From: Granulicella sp. L46 | Lineage (GTDB): Bacteria > Acidobacteriota > Terriglobia > Terriglobales > Acidobacteriaceae | DNA length: 64,000 nucleotides | NCBI RefSeq assembly: GCF_009765785.1 | Contig: NZ_LMUT01000025.1 | Location: forward strand, 1 to 64,000 | Direction: 5' to 3' | Shown: piece by piece, positions 35,162 through 43,865 of the stretch | Numbering within the stretch: the first letter of the stretch is position 1 | Layout: every line of letters starts with the position of its first letter | Translations under genes and position numbers: made by a program | Notes under the pieces: generated by a model | Databases searched by the model: none | Told to the model about the DNA's origin: nothing | Seen by the model: only the letters and a program-made list of their open reading frames with translations

Positions 35162-36742
35162 TTATTTGGGTAGCATCAAAAGCTTTGCCAATGCTTGCCA
35201 ATGCCGGGGATGCGGCACGACGCGACCATGCCTGATCTGAATCGCATAGCTACGCGAAACATGGAGTTCCCGGGCAATCCCCCTACTCGACTGAGCGGCA
35301 AGTTTGGGTTGCATCTTCGACAAATAGAATTCTTGCGTCAACCAGTCGGGCTGATCTGAGGCTGACCACGCGCGGCGGGCGGTATGAAGAGCGTGATGCT
35401 TCTTCGATCGTTTCGCCTGGGCTTCGGGAGTATGGGACGCGATCAGACCCTTCGCAGCGACCGCTGTAATTCGTTCAGTTGACGGGATCAACGAACAGGC
35501 GAGGCAGCTCTTTTGGCGACGGGCAATTTCACTGCCGCATACATTGCACATATTGGGCTGACGGACTTTAGCTTTGGGCTCAGGCCGAACCTCCCCACCG
35601 GATACAGCGCGCCTGTGATTCTGCGTCAGCCGAGTCGTCGAAATGGATTTCCTAGTCCGGGTCGTTGAGGCAATCTCTTTCATGGCCCATTCCGCGACAG
35701 GGGCAACCAAGCGAGCCCAGGTCGAAGTTGTTTCGGCGAGCTGGGTGGCCAAGTCCGCCATCAGGCGGCAGTTCCCATTTCGCTCCTCAAAGAACCAACT
35801 TCTTTTCAGAGGCTGCCGTGTGATCCAGTTGAGCACATACGCGTCGACTTCGGGACGTATTGCCTCCATCAGATCGCAAGCGAAACTATCTCGCGTGGGC
35901 TTGTCCATGTGGAGTACACCCATCTCTGGGTCCAGCCCCAAGGTTGCACAGGCAAGTCGGCACTCCGCTTCCAATAGTGCATAGAGATAATTCAAGATCG
36001 AGTTCACAGGGTTAGCGGCAAGTCGAGGTGAGCCCGAAAGAGTGGATGCGCGCGTGTCAAAACTACGCCAGTGTTCAGGCACGCGTGGCAGATCCTTTTC
36101 AGGGAAGTTGATCGGGACACCTTGCCACGCTTTCCAATAGACTCTGGCAGCCCGAGGTTCCACTGAGCGGATCGCGTCGATGGTCTCGACCTCAGCTAGT
36201 TCTGAGCGAATTTCGTGAATGAGCTTGGACACCGTGAAATCTGCGAGTGACTGCCGTACCACTCGCTCTTGGCCCGCAAGTTTTCTATCGATCAGCTCGC
36301 GGCTAATTCGAAAAGCCGCGCCCGATTGATGCGCCAGCGCCTGGGCGCGCCGCAATCGCACATCGGATGGTCGCACCGGACCGGTCGTAGCTAGAACTGT
36401 TCCATCGCGCTCGAGCATAACGAACGATGCGTTTTGGTCTGCAAGCCAGCGTACTGCTGCCAGGGAGACGATACCGTTAGCGCCGACTACGACCAGCCGC
36501 TCAAGCCCGTGCCCGACCCGGGAGAAGCGGCCCTTAAATCGATCCGACCCAATTCCATCTTCGACAATCAAATGTCCACGCTCAACACGAACGCTCGAGC
36601 CGTAGCCATAGAGCACGATTACTCCTCGACGCGGTCGCATCACACTGGGGATGGCGCGGTCGGTTGGCTTGATTCGCAGGGGGACACCGCTGCCAGATTT
36701 GCGGAACGGCGAAGCTTGCGCTACGGTCTGAGTAGCTGCCAT
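35162..36742 (-). CDS. cas1: Cas1-family integrase (casposase) with C-terminal zinc-ribbon and HTH extension
   Basis: A 526-residue Cas1 homologue proposed to integrate the element. Residues about 35-120 form the beta-rich N-terminal domain; the helical catalytic domain follows. Metal-binding catalytic residues are intact: Glu195 in VEPRAARVYW, His278 in GVLHMDKP and Asp290 in FACDLMEAIRP, with the LNYLYALLEAE helix between. About 150 extra residues follow: CNVC at 399-402 and CLAC at 413-416 (four-Cys zinc-ribbon-like), then an HTH-like end, GIARELHVSRSYAIQIRHGR then HPRHW. CRISPR Cas1 proteins are usually about 300-340 residues and lack this tail; casposases commonly carry C-terminal DNA-binding extensions. 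The ATG has GGGAGG about 10 nt upstream. No CRISPR array or cas2 is nearby, supporting a transposase role. Confidence 0.93.
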   Translation of the reverse strand: MAATQTVAQASPFRKSGSGVPLRIKPTDRAIPSVMRPRRGVIVLYGYGSSVRVERGHLIVEDGIGSDRFKGRFSRVGHGLERLVVVGANGIVSLAAVRWLADQNASFVMLERDGTVLATTGPVRPSDVRLRRAQALAHQSGAAFRISRELIDRKLAGQERVVRQSLADFTVSKLIHEIRSELAEVETIDAIRSVEPRAARVYWKAWQGVPINFPEKDLPRVPEHWRSFDTRASTLSGSPRLAANPVNSILNYLYALLEAECRLACATLGLDPEMGVLHMDKPTRDSFACDLMEAIRPEVDAYVLNWITRQPLKRSWFFEERNGNCRLMADLATQLAETTSTWARLVAPVAEWAMKEIASTTRTRKSISTTRLTQNHRRAVSGGEVRPEPKAKVRQPNMCNVCGSEIARRQKSCLACSLIPSTERITAVAAKGLIASHTPEAQAKRSKKHHALHTARRAWSASDQPDWLTQEFYLSKMQPKLAAQSSRGIARELHVSRSYAIQIRHGRVVPHPRHWQALAKLLMLPK

Positions 36743-36825
36743 TGGAGTCCAACCTCCCTTGGTTGTTAGGGCTTGTCGACTGCTAGTAACAGTTGGCGAG
36801 CCCGGTATAAGTTACATTTTATCAA

Positions 36826-37383
36826 CTATTTGGGCCGCTTCCCCCATATTTTATGAACCATCCAAATGTTTAGACCGTGCTCGTCTGCCGCACGTTGTTG
36901 GGCGATTGCCATGCCTACGCCAGCCCGATGCAGAGCGCTAACCTTGTCACAAATCTCCCTGCACACTTCTTCGCTTGGCCACTTCGTCGGCCTTCCTCCC
37001 GGATCGTGCGGACGATGTGCGGCTAATGTCTCTAGATCCTTCCGCTGATCAGGCAAGGCTTTTTTTAGAAGATGGTCGAAGAAACCTTGAATTGCCGGTT
37101 CGGCCTCGTCCGGCATGGCTGCGAACAATGAAAAGATCTTCTCCTTCGTGCTGATCTTTTCGAAATTCTCAATGGAAAACTCTGGTGAGACGAACTCCTG
37201 TCCGGTTGGAACCATAGCTCGCAAGTTAGCTGACAAGATCGCAATCAAGAACGGGTCTTGGTGCCGAATATAAGGTTCGAGGATGGCCATGCCGTCATCC
37301 ACGCTAATCCCCCCCGCCGGGCTAATGCAGCCGATCACCTCATCAAACCTGATTCTCAGTCTCGCGAGCCGTTCAGGATCCAT
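36826..37383 (-). CDS. Hypothetical element protein with C-terminal HTH-like segment, 185 residues
   Basis: A cytosolic protein starting at MDPERLARLRIRFDEV (ATG 37383; an earlier in-frame start at 37413 exists). The N-terminal two thirds are helical. After a linker with GGRPTKWPSEEV, the C-terminal 55 residues (VCREICDKVSALHRAG... AADEHGLNIWMVHKIWGKR) look like a small helix-turn-helix. It lies 83 bp upstream of cas1 on the same strand and is divergent from the polymerase operon, a typical place for a regulator or accessory DNA-binding protein. No family recognised. Confidence 0.6.
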   Translation of the reverse strand: MDPERLARLRIRFDEVIGCISPAGGISVDDGMAILEPYIRHQDPFLIAILSANLRAMVPTGQEFVSPEFSIENFEKISTKEKIFSLFAAMPDEAEPAIQGFFDHLLKKALPDQRKDLETLAAHRPHDPGGRPTKWPSEEVCREICDKVSALHRAGVGMAIAQQRAADEHGLNIWMVHKIWGKRPK

Positions 37384-37469
37384 TTGCGAAAACTCCCCCA
37401 CCAGTTTAGGCAAAACTTAGCTAAAACGCTCGCCTTGTACAACCGAGTGCACCGGGCCAAGCTTTGCAA

Positions 37470-38039
37470 ATGGGCCTTAATAGATCAGTCAAACGTAAAG
37501 CGACTAAGAAGCCTGCCACCCGCCGCCGTGCAGGAAAGAAACCTACTGCACCCAGAAACGAAGCGCAATATCTCGCTAAGCCAGAGACCTTCAAAGATAC
37601 CTGGGAGCGCGTCATCGAAGCCATTTCGAAGATGCGTAATGGGAGGGTTTCGCTCACTCAAGCTGCGCGTGAAGCACGTGTCAGTCCTCGCACTGTGACC
37701 AAGTATGGAAAGTCAGCATTGCGCAAGGGTAAGAGTGGAAAGTACGTCGTCACGAAAAACGACAATCTTCTCCGAATCCTCTCGATCCCAACAGTCAACG
37801 GACCGCAATCAATTGCAGTACGCGGATCAAAGCAAGCCAGTCTCCTCGGTGAGTACTGGAACGCAGTTCATCGCTATCTCCAGACCGGTGACACCTCAAG
37901 GCTGAGAGAGTTTCACGGTCAAAAGATCACAGATGCAAGTGGTGTAGAGATTCCCCTGCTGGTCGATCCAGCTGCTCTGAATCACTTGGGATCTGCCGGT
38001 GTGTTGTCGTTTGAATCCATCTACGCGAGGACCACATGA
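37470..38039 (+). CDS. HTH-containing element protein, first gene of the polymerase operon
   Basis: A 189-residue protein with a very basic N-terminus (SVKRKATKKPATRRRAGKKP) followed by a helix-turn-helix, VSLTQAAREARVSPRTVTKYG (about residues 60-80), and a C-terminal half of unknown fold ending LSFESIYART. A TTG two codons earlier is an alternative start; no strong ribosome-binding site is seen for either. Its stop overlaps the next ATG by ATGA, and that gene overlaps the polymerase gene, so the three are translationally coupled. Probably a DNA-binding accessory or regulator of replication; this is inference. Confidence 0.65.
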   Translation: MGLNRSVKRKATKKPATRRRAGKKPTAPRNEAQYLAKPETFKDTWERVIEAISKMRNGRVSLTQAAREARVSPRTVTKYGKSALRKGKSGKYVVTKNDNLLRILSIPTVNGPQSIAVRGSKQASLLGEYWNAVHRYLQTGDTSRLREFHGQKITDASGVEIPLLVDPAALNHLGSAGVLSFESIYARTT

Positions 38040-38524
38040 ATCAGCACGAAGCACAATTCGATCCGTTTGCAGTCACTCGACGCAAGGCCGTAAAGACGCG
38101 AAGCGCTGGAAAGCACATTCGCTGCGTGTGTGGCGAATCACGAATAGAAACTCTCATCGCGAACACCGGAGTGTGCATGCGATGCCAACGAAGAAAGGAA
38201 AGGAAAAACACTTTGGACGACCATCATGTAGCAGGAAAGAATAATAGCTCGGTGACAGTGCCTACTGACGTGAACGATCACCGAGCGCTCAGCGAGGCTC
38301 AACGGTTATGGCCCCGAAAAACAATCGAGAATCCCCACGGCTGTCCGCTCATATCAGCAGCTGGGAGCATTCGTGGTTTCGCTGATTATGTTCTCTATCT
38401 CATCGATCACGTCTTGCGGTGGATTGCAGAGTTGCTGGAACTGCTCAGTCAATACCTGGAAGAACAACGCGGGCCTAAATGGTGGATAAACACACCCCTT
38501 AACCGATTCTCGAAAGGAAAGTGA
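38036..38524 (+). CDS. Zinc-finger-like element protein coupled to the polymerase, 162 residues
   Basis: A small protein with a four-Cys zinc-ribbon-like pair, CVCGES and then CMRCQRRKERK (about residues 30-52), in a basic context suited to nucleic-acid binding. A hydrophobic/amphipathic helix follows (FADYVLYLIDHVLRWIAELLELL, about 114-136) that could mediate membrane or protein contact. It overlaps the upstream HTH gene (ATGA) and the polymerase gene (GTGA). The arrangement suggests an accessory factor of the polymerase. No family recognised. Confidence 0.6.
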   Translation: MNQHEAQFDPFAVTRRKAVKTRSAGKHIRCVCGESRIETLIANTGVCMRCQRRKERKNTLDDHHVAGKNNSSVTVPTDVNDHRALSEAQRLWPRKTIENPHGCPLISAAGSIRGFADYVLYLIDHVLRWIAELLELLSQYLEEQRGPKWWINTPLNRFSKGK

Positions 38525-41500
38525 AAACAATGTCGAATCCTAAGCCTCTCCCAATCGCCGTTCGCGTCTATCCAGAGGCCTCCAGCGCAGAGCCAGCGTC
38601 CGGGATTTCCCGCATTATCAATCGAAAGGCATGGCGGCTACCGAATGCGATGCTCGTATTCGACACGGAGACGTGCGTCGATCCAACTCAGCGGCTCACG
38701 TTCGGAAGCTATCGATACATTGTTGAAGGTGTATGCCTTGAGGAAGGGATATTCTATGCGCCCGATCTCCTGGAAGCTGATCTCAAGATCCTAGAGAACT
38801 ATGCGTGGATTCATCCGGCAAATGCCGCAAACAAGATATTGAAGCTGGTCACACTGAAGGAGTTTCTCAAGAAATTCTATTCGGCTGTGTACCAACAGCG
38901 TTGTCTGCTCGTCGGCTTCAACGTCCCATTCGATCTCTCCCGACTCGCTTGTGGGTTCTCTGCCGCTCGCGGACGGTTTGCCGGTGGATTTTCTCTAGAG
39001 CTGTGGTCATACACAGATCCAAATGGCAACGAGGTGAAACATCAGTATCGGCCACGGATCGCAATAAAGCACGTCGACAGCAAACGAGCGTTGAAGGGTT
39101 TTACCGGGCGGAGTAGCTGTGACGAGGTCGATCTGATTCCGGAAGGCTCTGAATCGGGAGATCCTGAGAAGGGCTACAAGTTTCGTGGTCATTTCTTGGA
39201 TCTCCGAACATTGGCGTTTTCTTTGACCGACAGAGGGTACTCGCTCACAAGCGCATGCGAGGCTTTCGACGTGGAACATCCAAAACAGACGATCCACACT
39301 CACGGTGTGATCAACGATGAATATATCGATTACAACCGCCGCGACACTCTGGCTACTGAAGAGCTAGCCGTGAAACTGCTTGCTGAATATCACAAGCATC
39401 CCATCAATCTTCAGCCAACCAAGGCCTACTCTCCGGCTTCGATTGGTAAGGCATACCTGCACAAGATGGGAATTCAACCGATCCTCGAACGTCAGTCCGA
39501 TTTCCCAAAAACATATTTGGGCTATACACAGTCTTCTTTCTTTGGAGGTCGGGCGAGCGCTCATCTACGAAAGATCCCGGTTCCAGTCGTGTACACCGAT
39601 TTCCTTTCAATGTATCCGACCGTGAACAGTCTCATGGGGCTATGGGCTTTCGTCACCGCCAAAGAAATCAAGGTCCTTGAGCATTGCGAGAAGGCCATCA
39701 CAAAACTGCTCAAGGAAATTTCGGTCGATCGTCTGTTTGATCCCAGAACGTGGCCACAGCTGATCGGCTTCGTCCAAGTCGTTCCGGATGGCGACGTCCT
39801 TCCATCGCGCAGCAAGTACAGCGCAGTCAGCAATGACTGGCAAGTCGGCGTCAATCACCTTTATAGCGACCCTGCCAACCCAACTGCACTCTGGTATTCA
39901 CTCCCTGACATCGTCGCCTCGGTTCTCCTAACTGGCCACGTTCCAAAGATTGTCGACGCATTTCGACTGAAAGCTGTCGGCAAGGTGACTGGCTTGAAAA
40001 GCGTCTCCTTGCGTAGTGAGATCGACGTCGTTCCGAGCTGCGAAGACTTCTTCAAGGTCGTTATCGAGCAGCGTAAGCGACTCGTACGACGCTCGGACTT
40101 GCCACCAGCTGAAAGAGCCAAGCTCGACAAGGCCCTGAAGGTCATTGCAAACGCCACGAGCTACGGGATCTATGCCGAGATGAACCGGCAGGAATCCGAT
40201 GAAAAGGTCTCGGTGACCTGTCATGGAATTGATTCTGATTCATTCACCTGCAGCGTGACGCATCCCGAAGTTCCTGGGAAATACTATTTCCCTCCGCTAG
40301 CGTCCCTGATCACGGGTGGCGCACGGCTCATGCTCGCGTTGCTGGAGAGGTGCATTGTTGATCAGGGTGGGACCTATGCGATGGAAGACACCGATTCGAT
40401 GGCCATCGTTGCCACAGAACGAGGCGGGCTGATTCCGTGTCCAGGCGGATCATCCATGCTCCGCAAAACCGCTGCGATCAAAGCGTTGTCCTGGAAGCAA
40501 GTCCAGGAAATTCGAGATCGATTTGCATCCCTCAACCCTTACGATCAGACAGCCATCCTCGGATCGATCCTCAAGATCGAGGATGACAACTTCGATCCGA
40601 AATCGGGCAAGCAAAGACAGCTCTACTGTTTGGCCATCTCGGCTAAACGATACGCGCTCTTTCTCAAAGGTAAACGGGGAGCTCCGGAGCTCCTTCGCAA
40701 GGGTGTGAACAATCCTGTCGATCGTTGGTCTGAGCATGGTCTCGGCCATCTGCTTAACCCCACAGATCCTGATAGTGACGATCGTCAGTGGATCGCTCAG
40801 GCTTGGCTACAAATGATCCACAAAGCAATGGGCTTGCCCGTAGAAAGTTTGGGATTCGAAGACCGCCCAGCCGCCGGTCGAGTCACCGTGAGCAGTCCGG
40901 CTGTTATCCATTCCTTGAGAAGCCTGAATGAGAACAAAGCATATCCGGACCAAATCAAGCCTTTCAACTTCCTGCTGACTTGCCAGGTAAAGCCACTAGG
41001 ATTTCCGAAAGGCGCGGATCCAGAACACTTCCATCTCATATCGCCATATAGCAATGACCCGGCCCAATGGGTTAGGAACGACTGGACAGACCAGTACTCC
41101 GGCAATACTTACCGAATCACGACAACCAGGCACAGCGGCACCAGACGAACAGCACTCGTCAAGACTTACGGAGATGTGTTGTGCGAATACGAATTCCATC
41201 CCGAGGCCAAATGCTCTGACGCGACTGGAGATCCCTGCAACAAGCAGACGGTGGGCTTGCTTCAGCGTCGGCAGATCTGCGTTGAACTTGTTAGGTTCAT
41301 CGGCAAAGAATCGAACCAGCTGGAGTCCGTGGATGCTGGCCTCGTGCATTCCGACGGGGAGATCTATACCGAATACGTCGACAAAAGCCGCGACGAATGG
41401 ACGTTGAAAATTCTGCCGGTGCTGAAGGAAATGCCCCTTGCGGTGCTGATTCGTGAGACTGGGTTGTCTAAGCGTGGACTGCTGGATATTCGGGCAGGGC

Positions 41501-41565
41501 GAAGCAGGTCACACCCGGGCAACCGGGCGCGATTGATTTCCATTGCTTGCAGGATGGGCAAATGA
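38521..41565 (+). CDS. Family B DNA polymerase with proofreading exonuclease and C-terminal HTH-like tail
   Basis: A 1,014-residue replicative polymerase of the element. Exonuclease motifs: ExoI Asp48-Thr-Glu50, ExoII Asn134...Phe137-Asp138, ExoIII Tyr271...Asp275. Polymerase motifs: A, Asp360-FLSMYP; B, Lys540...Asn544...Tyr548-Gly549; C, Asp623-Thr-Asp625-Ser. All catalytic residues are present, so it should both copy and proofread DNA. About 60 residues between motif A and the fingers could be an insertion, but whether this is a protein-primed or RNA/DNA-primed type cannot be judged by eye. The last 45 residues (LIRETGLSKRGLLDIRAGRS then HPGNRARL) resemble the Cas1 tail. Translation begins at GTG 38521, overlapping the previous stop; ATG 38530 is an alternative. 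Confidence 0.93.
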   Translation: MKTMSNPKPLPIAVRVYPEASSAEPASGISRIINRKAWRLPNAMLVFDTETCVDPTQRLTFGSYRYIVEGVCLEEGIFYAPDLLEADLKILENYAWIHPANAANKILKLVTLKEFLKKFYSAVYQQRCLLVGFNVPFDLSRLACGFSAARGRFAGGFSLELWSYTDPNGNEVKHQYRPRIAIKHVDSKRALKGFTGRSSCDEVDLIPEGSESGDPEKGYKFRGHFLDLRTLAFSLTDRGYSLTSACEAFDVEHPKQTIHTHGVINDEYIDYNRRDTLATEELAVKLLAEYHKHPINLQPTKAYSPASIGKAYLHKMGIQPILERQSDFPKTYLGYTQSSFFGGRASAHLRKIPVPVVYTDFLSMYPTVNSLMGLWAFVTAKEIKVLEHCEKAITKLLKEISVDRLFDPRTWPQLIGFVQVVPDGDVLPSRSKYSAVSNDWQVGVNHLYSDPANPTALWYSLPDIVASVLLTGHVPKIVDAFRLKAVGKVTGLKSVSLRSEIDVVPSCEDFFKVVIEQRKRLVRRSDLPPAERAKLDKALKVIANATSYGIYAEMNRQESDEKVSVTCHGIDSDSFTCSVTHPEVPGKYYFPPLASLITGGARLMLALLERCIVDQGGTYAMEDTDSMAIVATERGGLIPCPGGSSMLRKTAAIKALSWKQVQEIRDRFASLNPYDQTAILGSILKIEDDNFDPKSGKQRQLYCLAISAKRYALFLKGKRGAPELLRKGVNNPVDRWSEHGLGHLLNPTDPDSDDRQWIAQAWLQMIHKAMGLPVESLGFEDRPAAGRVTVSSPAVIHSLRSLNENKAYPDQIKPFNFLLTCQVKPLGFPKGADPEHFHLISPYSNDPAQWVRNDWTDQYSGNTYRITTTRHSGTRRTALVKTYGDVLCEYEFHPEAKCSDATGDPCNKQTVGLLQRRQICVELVRFIGKESNQLESVDAGLVHSDGEIYTEYVDKSRDEWTLKILPVLKEMPLAVLIRETGLSKRGLLDIRAGRSRSHPGNRARLISIACRMGK

Positions 41566-41690
41566 GCCTCTCGAACTCAGCGGATGTGAACACGGAAACC
41601 TTGTCGACACCAAGAAGAGGTTCATCAAACCACGCGTTCAGTGTCATCAATTCTCATCTTGTTTCTGATGGAAGAGAGCACGATCATACT

Positions 41691-42623
41691 TCACTGTGAA
41701 ATTGGGTTTTTCCAAAATTCCATTGGGCCAACCTCAGAAGATATCCCTTCGGTCCAGGATGGACAAGGCTCTTTCGCGACGAACTCATAGCCGGTTTCTT
41801 GCGTTTTCGATTTCCGGACATGGACGATTGTGTAAGGCGGCCCGACTCCCTTTGGGTCTTGGTCGTGTGCCTTGTTAAGAATCTCTGTTAGTGCTTCATG
41901 CGGGTGTAGCAGGACCCAGTCGTCGGGCCGATCGTATTGGACGGGGTGACCAAACATGTGGACTGAGGGGGGGAAAGTTATGGTTCCATTCGGCGTATTC
42001 ACGATGGGCTTCAAGTCTTGAATCGGATGCCATCCTGAAACCGATGGTGCCCAATATTTGTACTGCACCTGGCCTAGCCAGTTTCTTGATACCGGTTGAC
42101 CCATGGGCTCGACTTGCAGGAGCTCGCCACCTCCATCGGTGGGGTCTGAGGGTAACAGAACGATGCTTCTTGAAAGCTCCGCAACGAACTCATCTTGCAA
42201 GGGGATCTGAAAGGGTGTGGATTCTAGATTGTCTAACGTGACCGTTGGATCGTTTATCACGTAAACCATTTCAGCTTCAATGTCTCGCTTAAAAGTCAAT
42301 CTGAGCCGCTCCTTAAACTCGGTCGCGAGCGTCGTGGTAGACAGAAGGTCCTCGACCTCCTTGTCTGTTGAATACAAAGTGCCGTCGCTGCGCGTTCCCA
42401 CTGTATTCCCGCTTTTCAAGAGCCAACCAAACTTCGTTAGGTGAACTTTGCATACCGTTTGAGTGCGGTCGTTTCCTAACGTCCGAACACTGTCGGAACC
42501 TATCCAATAGCCGTCCGGGGTATAGATGACAACGATAATCGTCGCGTAAGCGCGGCATACACCAAATAAGAGGAGACAAGCACTAAATAGACGACTAGCC
42601 TTCATAATCATTGACCCACGCAT
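41691..42623 (-). CDS. Exported protein with proteasome-like (Ntn-hydrolase) N-terminal pattern, 310 residues
   Basis: The ATG at 42623 is tied to the stop of the upstream gene (TGATG). A signal peptide (SRLFSACLLLFGVCRAYA) precedes TIIVVIYTPDGYWIGSDSVR, which resembles the start of secreted proteasome-beta-like Ntn-fold proteins, where a Thr follows the cleavage site. A CKVH box about 30 residues later is shared with the upstream gene product. The C-terminal half is unassigned. The two genes look like diverged paralogues forming a coupled pair. The Ntn assignment is tentative, and peptidase activity is unproven. Confidence 0.55.
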   Translation of the reverse strand: MRGSMIMKASRLFSACLLLFGVCRAYATIIVVIYTPDGYWIGSDSVRTLGNDRTQTVCKVHLTKFGWLLKSGNTVGTRSDGTLYSTDKEVEDLLSTTTLATEFKERLRLTFKRDIEAEMVYVINDPTVTLDNLESTPFQIPLQDEFVAELSRSIVLLPSDPTDGGGELLQVEPMGQPVSRNWLGQVQYKYWAPSVSGWHPIQDLKPIVNTPNGTITFPPSVHMFGHPVQYDRPDDWVLLHPHEALTEILNKAHDQDPKGVGPPYTIVHVRKSKTQETGYEFVAKEPCPSWTEGISSEVGPMEFWKNPISQ

Positions 42624-43405
42624 CAGTCGTTCGGGACCATCGGACAAAAAGCGGGCCGGCGCACCCACCGAAAATCTCCATCAGAGTCTACTGTTGCGAC
42701 TTGGACTGGACCCATAAGTTCACTGTCGCGATGCTCCTTGGTAGCAACATTTTCTTCATTGACGATGTCGCTCTCGACTTTGCCAGTGGTGTCGTCCACA
42801 GCGTGTCCGGTCATTCTCATAGCAGGTGGCTTCAGGGTTATGTTCTTGTAACCAGTCGGGCATATGCCAGGGCAGGACACAATCTTGGGAAACAGAAAAC
42901 CCTTGTTGCCCTCATAGTGAACGATGAATTCGATTGCGTGAAGATATGGAACTTTCGAATCCGCTCCTGCCATAGCTACCTGGAGTACTGAGGAGCCTTC
43001 CGGAAATTTTGAGGAGACCCCTTTACTCGCGAGCGCTGTGCCGAGACCGGTAGTCAGAGCAGCTATCATCACTGGTTCTTTTTGTTGCCACGAGCCTTTC
43101 GACGCGAGGATACTTCCTACTGTCTTAGATACGTCAAAGACTCGATGTTTGTGAGAATCATAGTTGTAGATCCCCGCAATGACAAATACGACCGCGGAGC
43201 TGATGTGCACTTTGCAAATAGGACCGTTTTGTATTTCTTTTGATGTTGCAGCATCCACCGTCGAACTAGAGCTGTCAATCGCGATCGCTACAAGTGCGGG
43301 AGTTCGTTCGACCGCAAATGTGGTGCCGTGCCTGGCACTCTGAGAATGTGTTGGCGAAACGGCTAAGAGTAAAGTGAATAGAACAATAAGCAGCGAACAT
43401 TTCAT
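42623..43405 (-). CDS. Exported proteasome-like (Ntn-hydrolase-like) protein, 260 residues, paralogue of neighbour
   Basis: ATG 43405 has GAGGAG about 8 nt upstream. A signal peptide (MKCSLLIVLFTLLLAVSPTHS) is followed by RTPALVAIAIDSSSS, a beta strand/turn pattern like that of Ntn-fold proteins, and ICKVHISSAVVFVIAGI, sharing the CKVH box with the next gene. Glycine-rich strands and an AGADSKVPYLHAIEF segment fit the same fold. It overlaps the downstream gene by one base at TGATG, so the pair is translationally coupled. The fold call is tentative; the relationship between the two genes is better supported. Confidence 0.55.
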   Translation of the reverse strand: MKCSLLIVLFTLLLAVSPTHSQSARHGTTFAVERTPALVAIAIDSSSSTVDAATSKEIQNGPICKVHISSAVVFVIAGIYNYDSHKHRVFDVSKTVGSILASKGSWQQKEPVMIAALTTGLGTALASKGVSSKFPEGSSVLQVAMAGADSKVPYLHAIEFIVHYEGNKGFLFPKIVSCPGICPTGYKNITLKPPAMRMTGHAVDDTTGKVESDIVNEENVATKEHRDSELMGPVQVATVDSDGDFRWVRRPAFCPMVPND

Positions 43406-43577
43406 GAGGTCTCCTCGCTAATAGCAGATCGCAAGCACTGTCATTAAAGTCCCGGTATCATTTTGTGAACGGCTAGAGAATAGCAGATTGTGGAGGGCGA
43501 AGGCCGTGATACATAAGGTAGAAAGTCTCAAAATATCTTTGAATTTAACTCAAAAAGGCAATCGGAACCGAGCCAGG

Positions 43578-43865
43578 ATGAGACTTCGTTTCTTGCTCTT
43601 GACAGCCGTACTTGTCTTCGGGTGTGGAACCGGAATTCTGGCACAGTCATCGATTGCACAAACCGAGATACAGTCCGCATTGACGCACGGATGTGACACA
43701 TCCCTATTCAGAATTACCGATCAAGTTCAGTCAATGCCTACCGTGTTTTTTCAGCCGACCTCCCTTGAGCAAAGGCGTATATGTGCTCAACAGACACCGC
43801 AGATCCGGAACCGGCACTCAAGTATGCATCTAAGACGCCGATCAACTGCAAAAGCGAAGCATTAG
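43578..43865 (+). CDS. Short exported ORF, probably truncated, 95 residues
   Basis: ATG 43578 opens a clear signal peptide (MRLRFLLLTAVLVFGCGTGILAQSS), followed by IAQTEIQSALTHGCDTSLF. After about residue 55 the sequence becomes Arg/His-rich and runs antisense into the 3' end of the protease gene, as if an originally longer gene had been cut. It may be a relic from cargo exchange. No family recognised. Confidence 0.4.
   Translation: MRLRFLLLTAVLVFGCGTGILAQSSIAQTEIQSALTHGCDTSLFRITDQVQSMPTVFFQPTSLEQRRICAQQTPQIRNRHSSMHLRRRSTAKAKH

Noticed and set aside
35162-36742. Cas1 read as evidence for a CRISPR-Cas locus
   Set aside because: No direct repeat/spacer array, leader, cas2, cas4 or effector gene was found within the element or window, and terminal inverted repeats plus a target duplication surround it.
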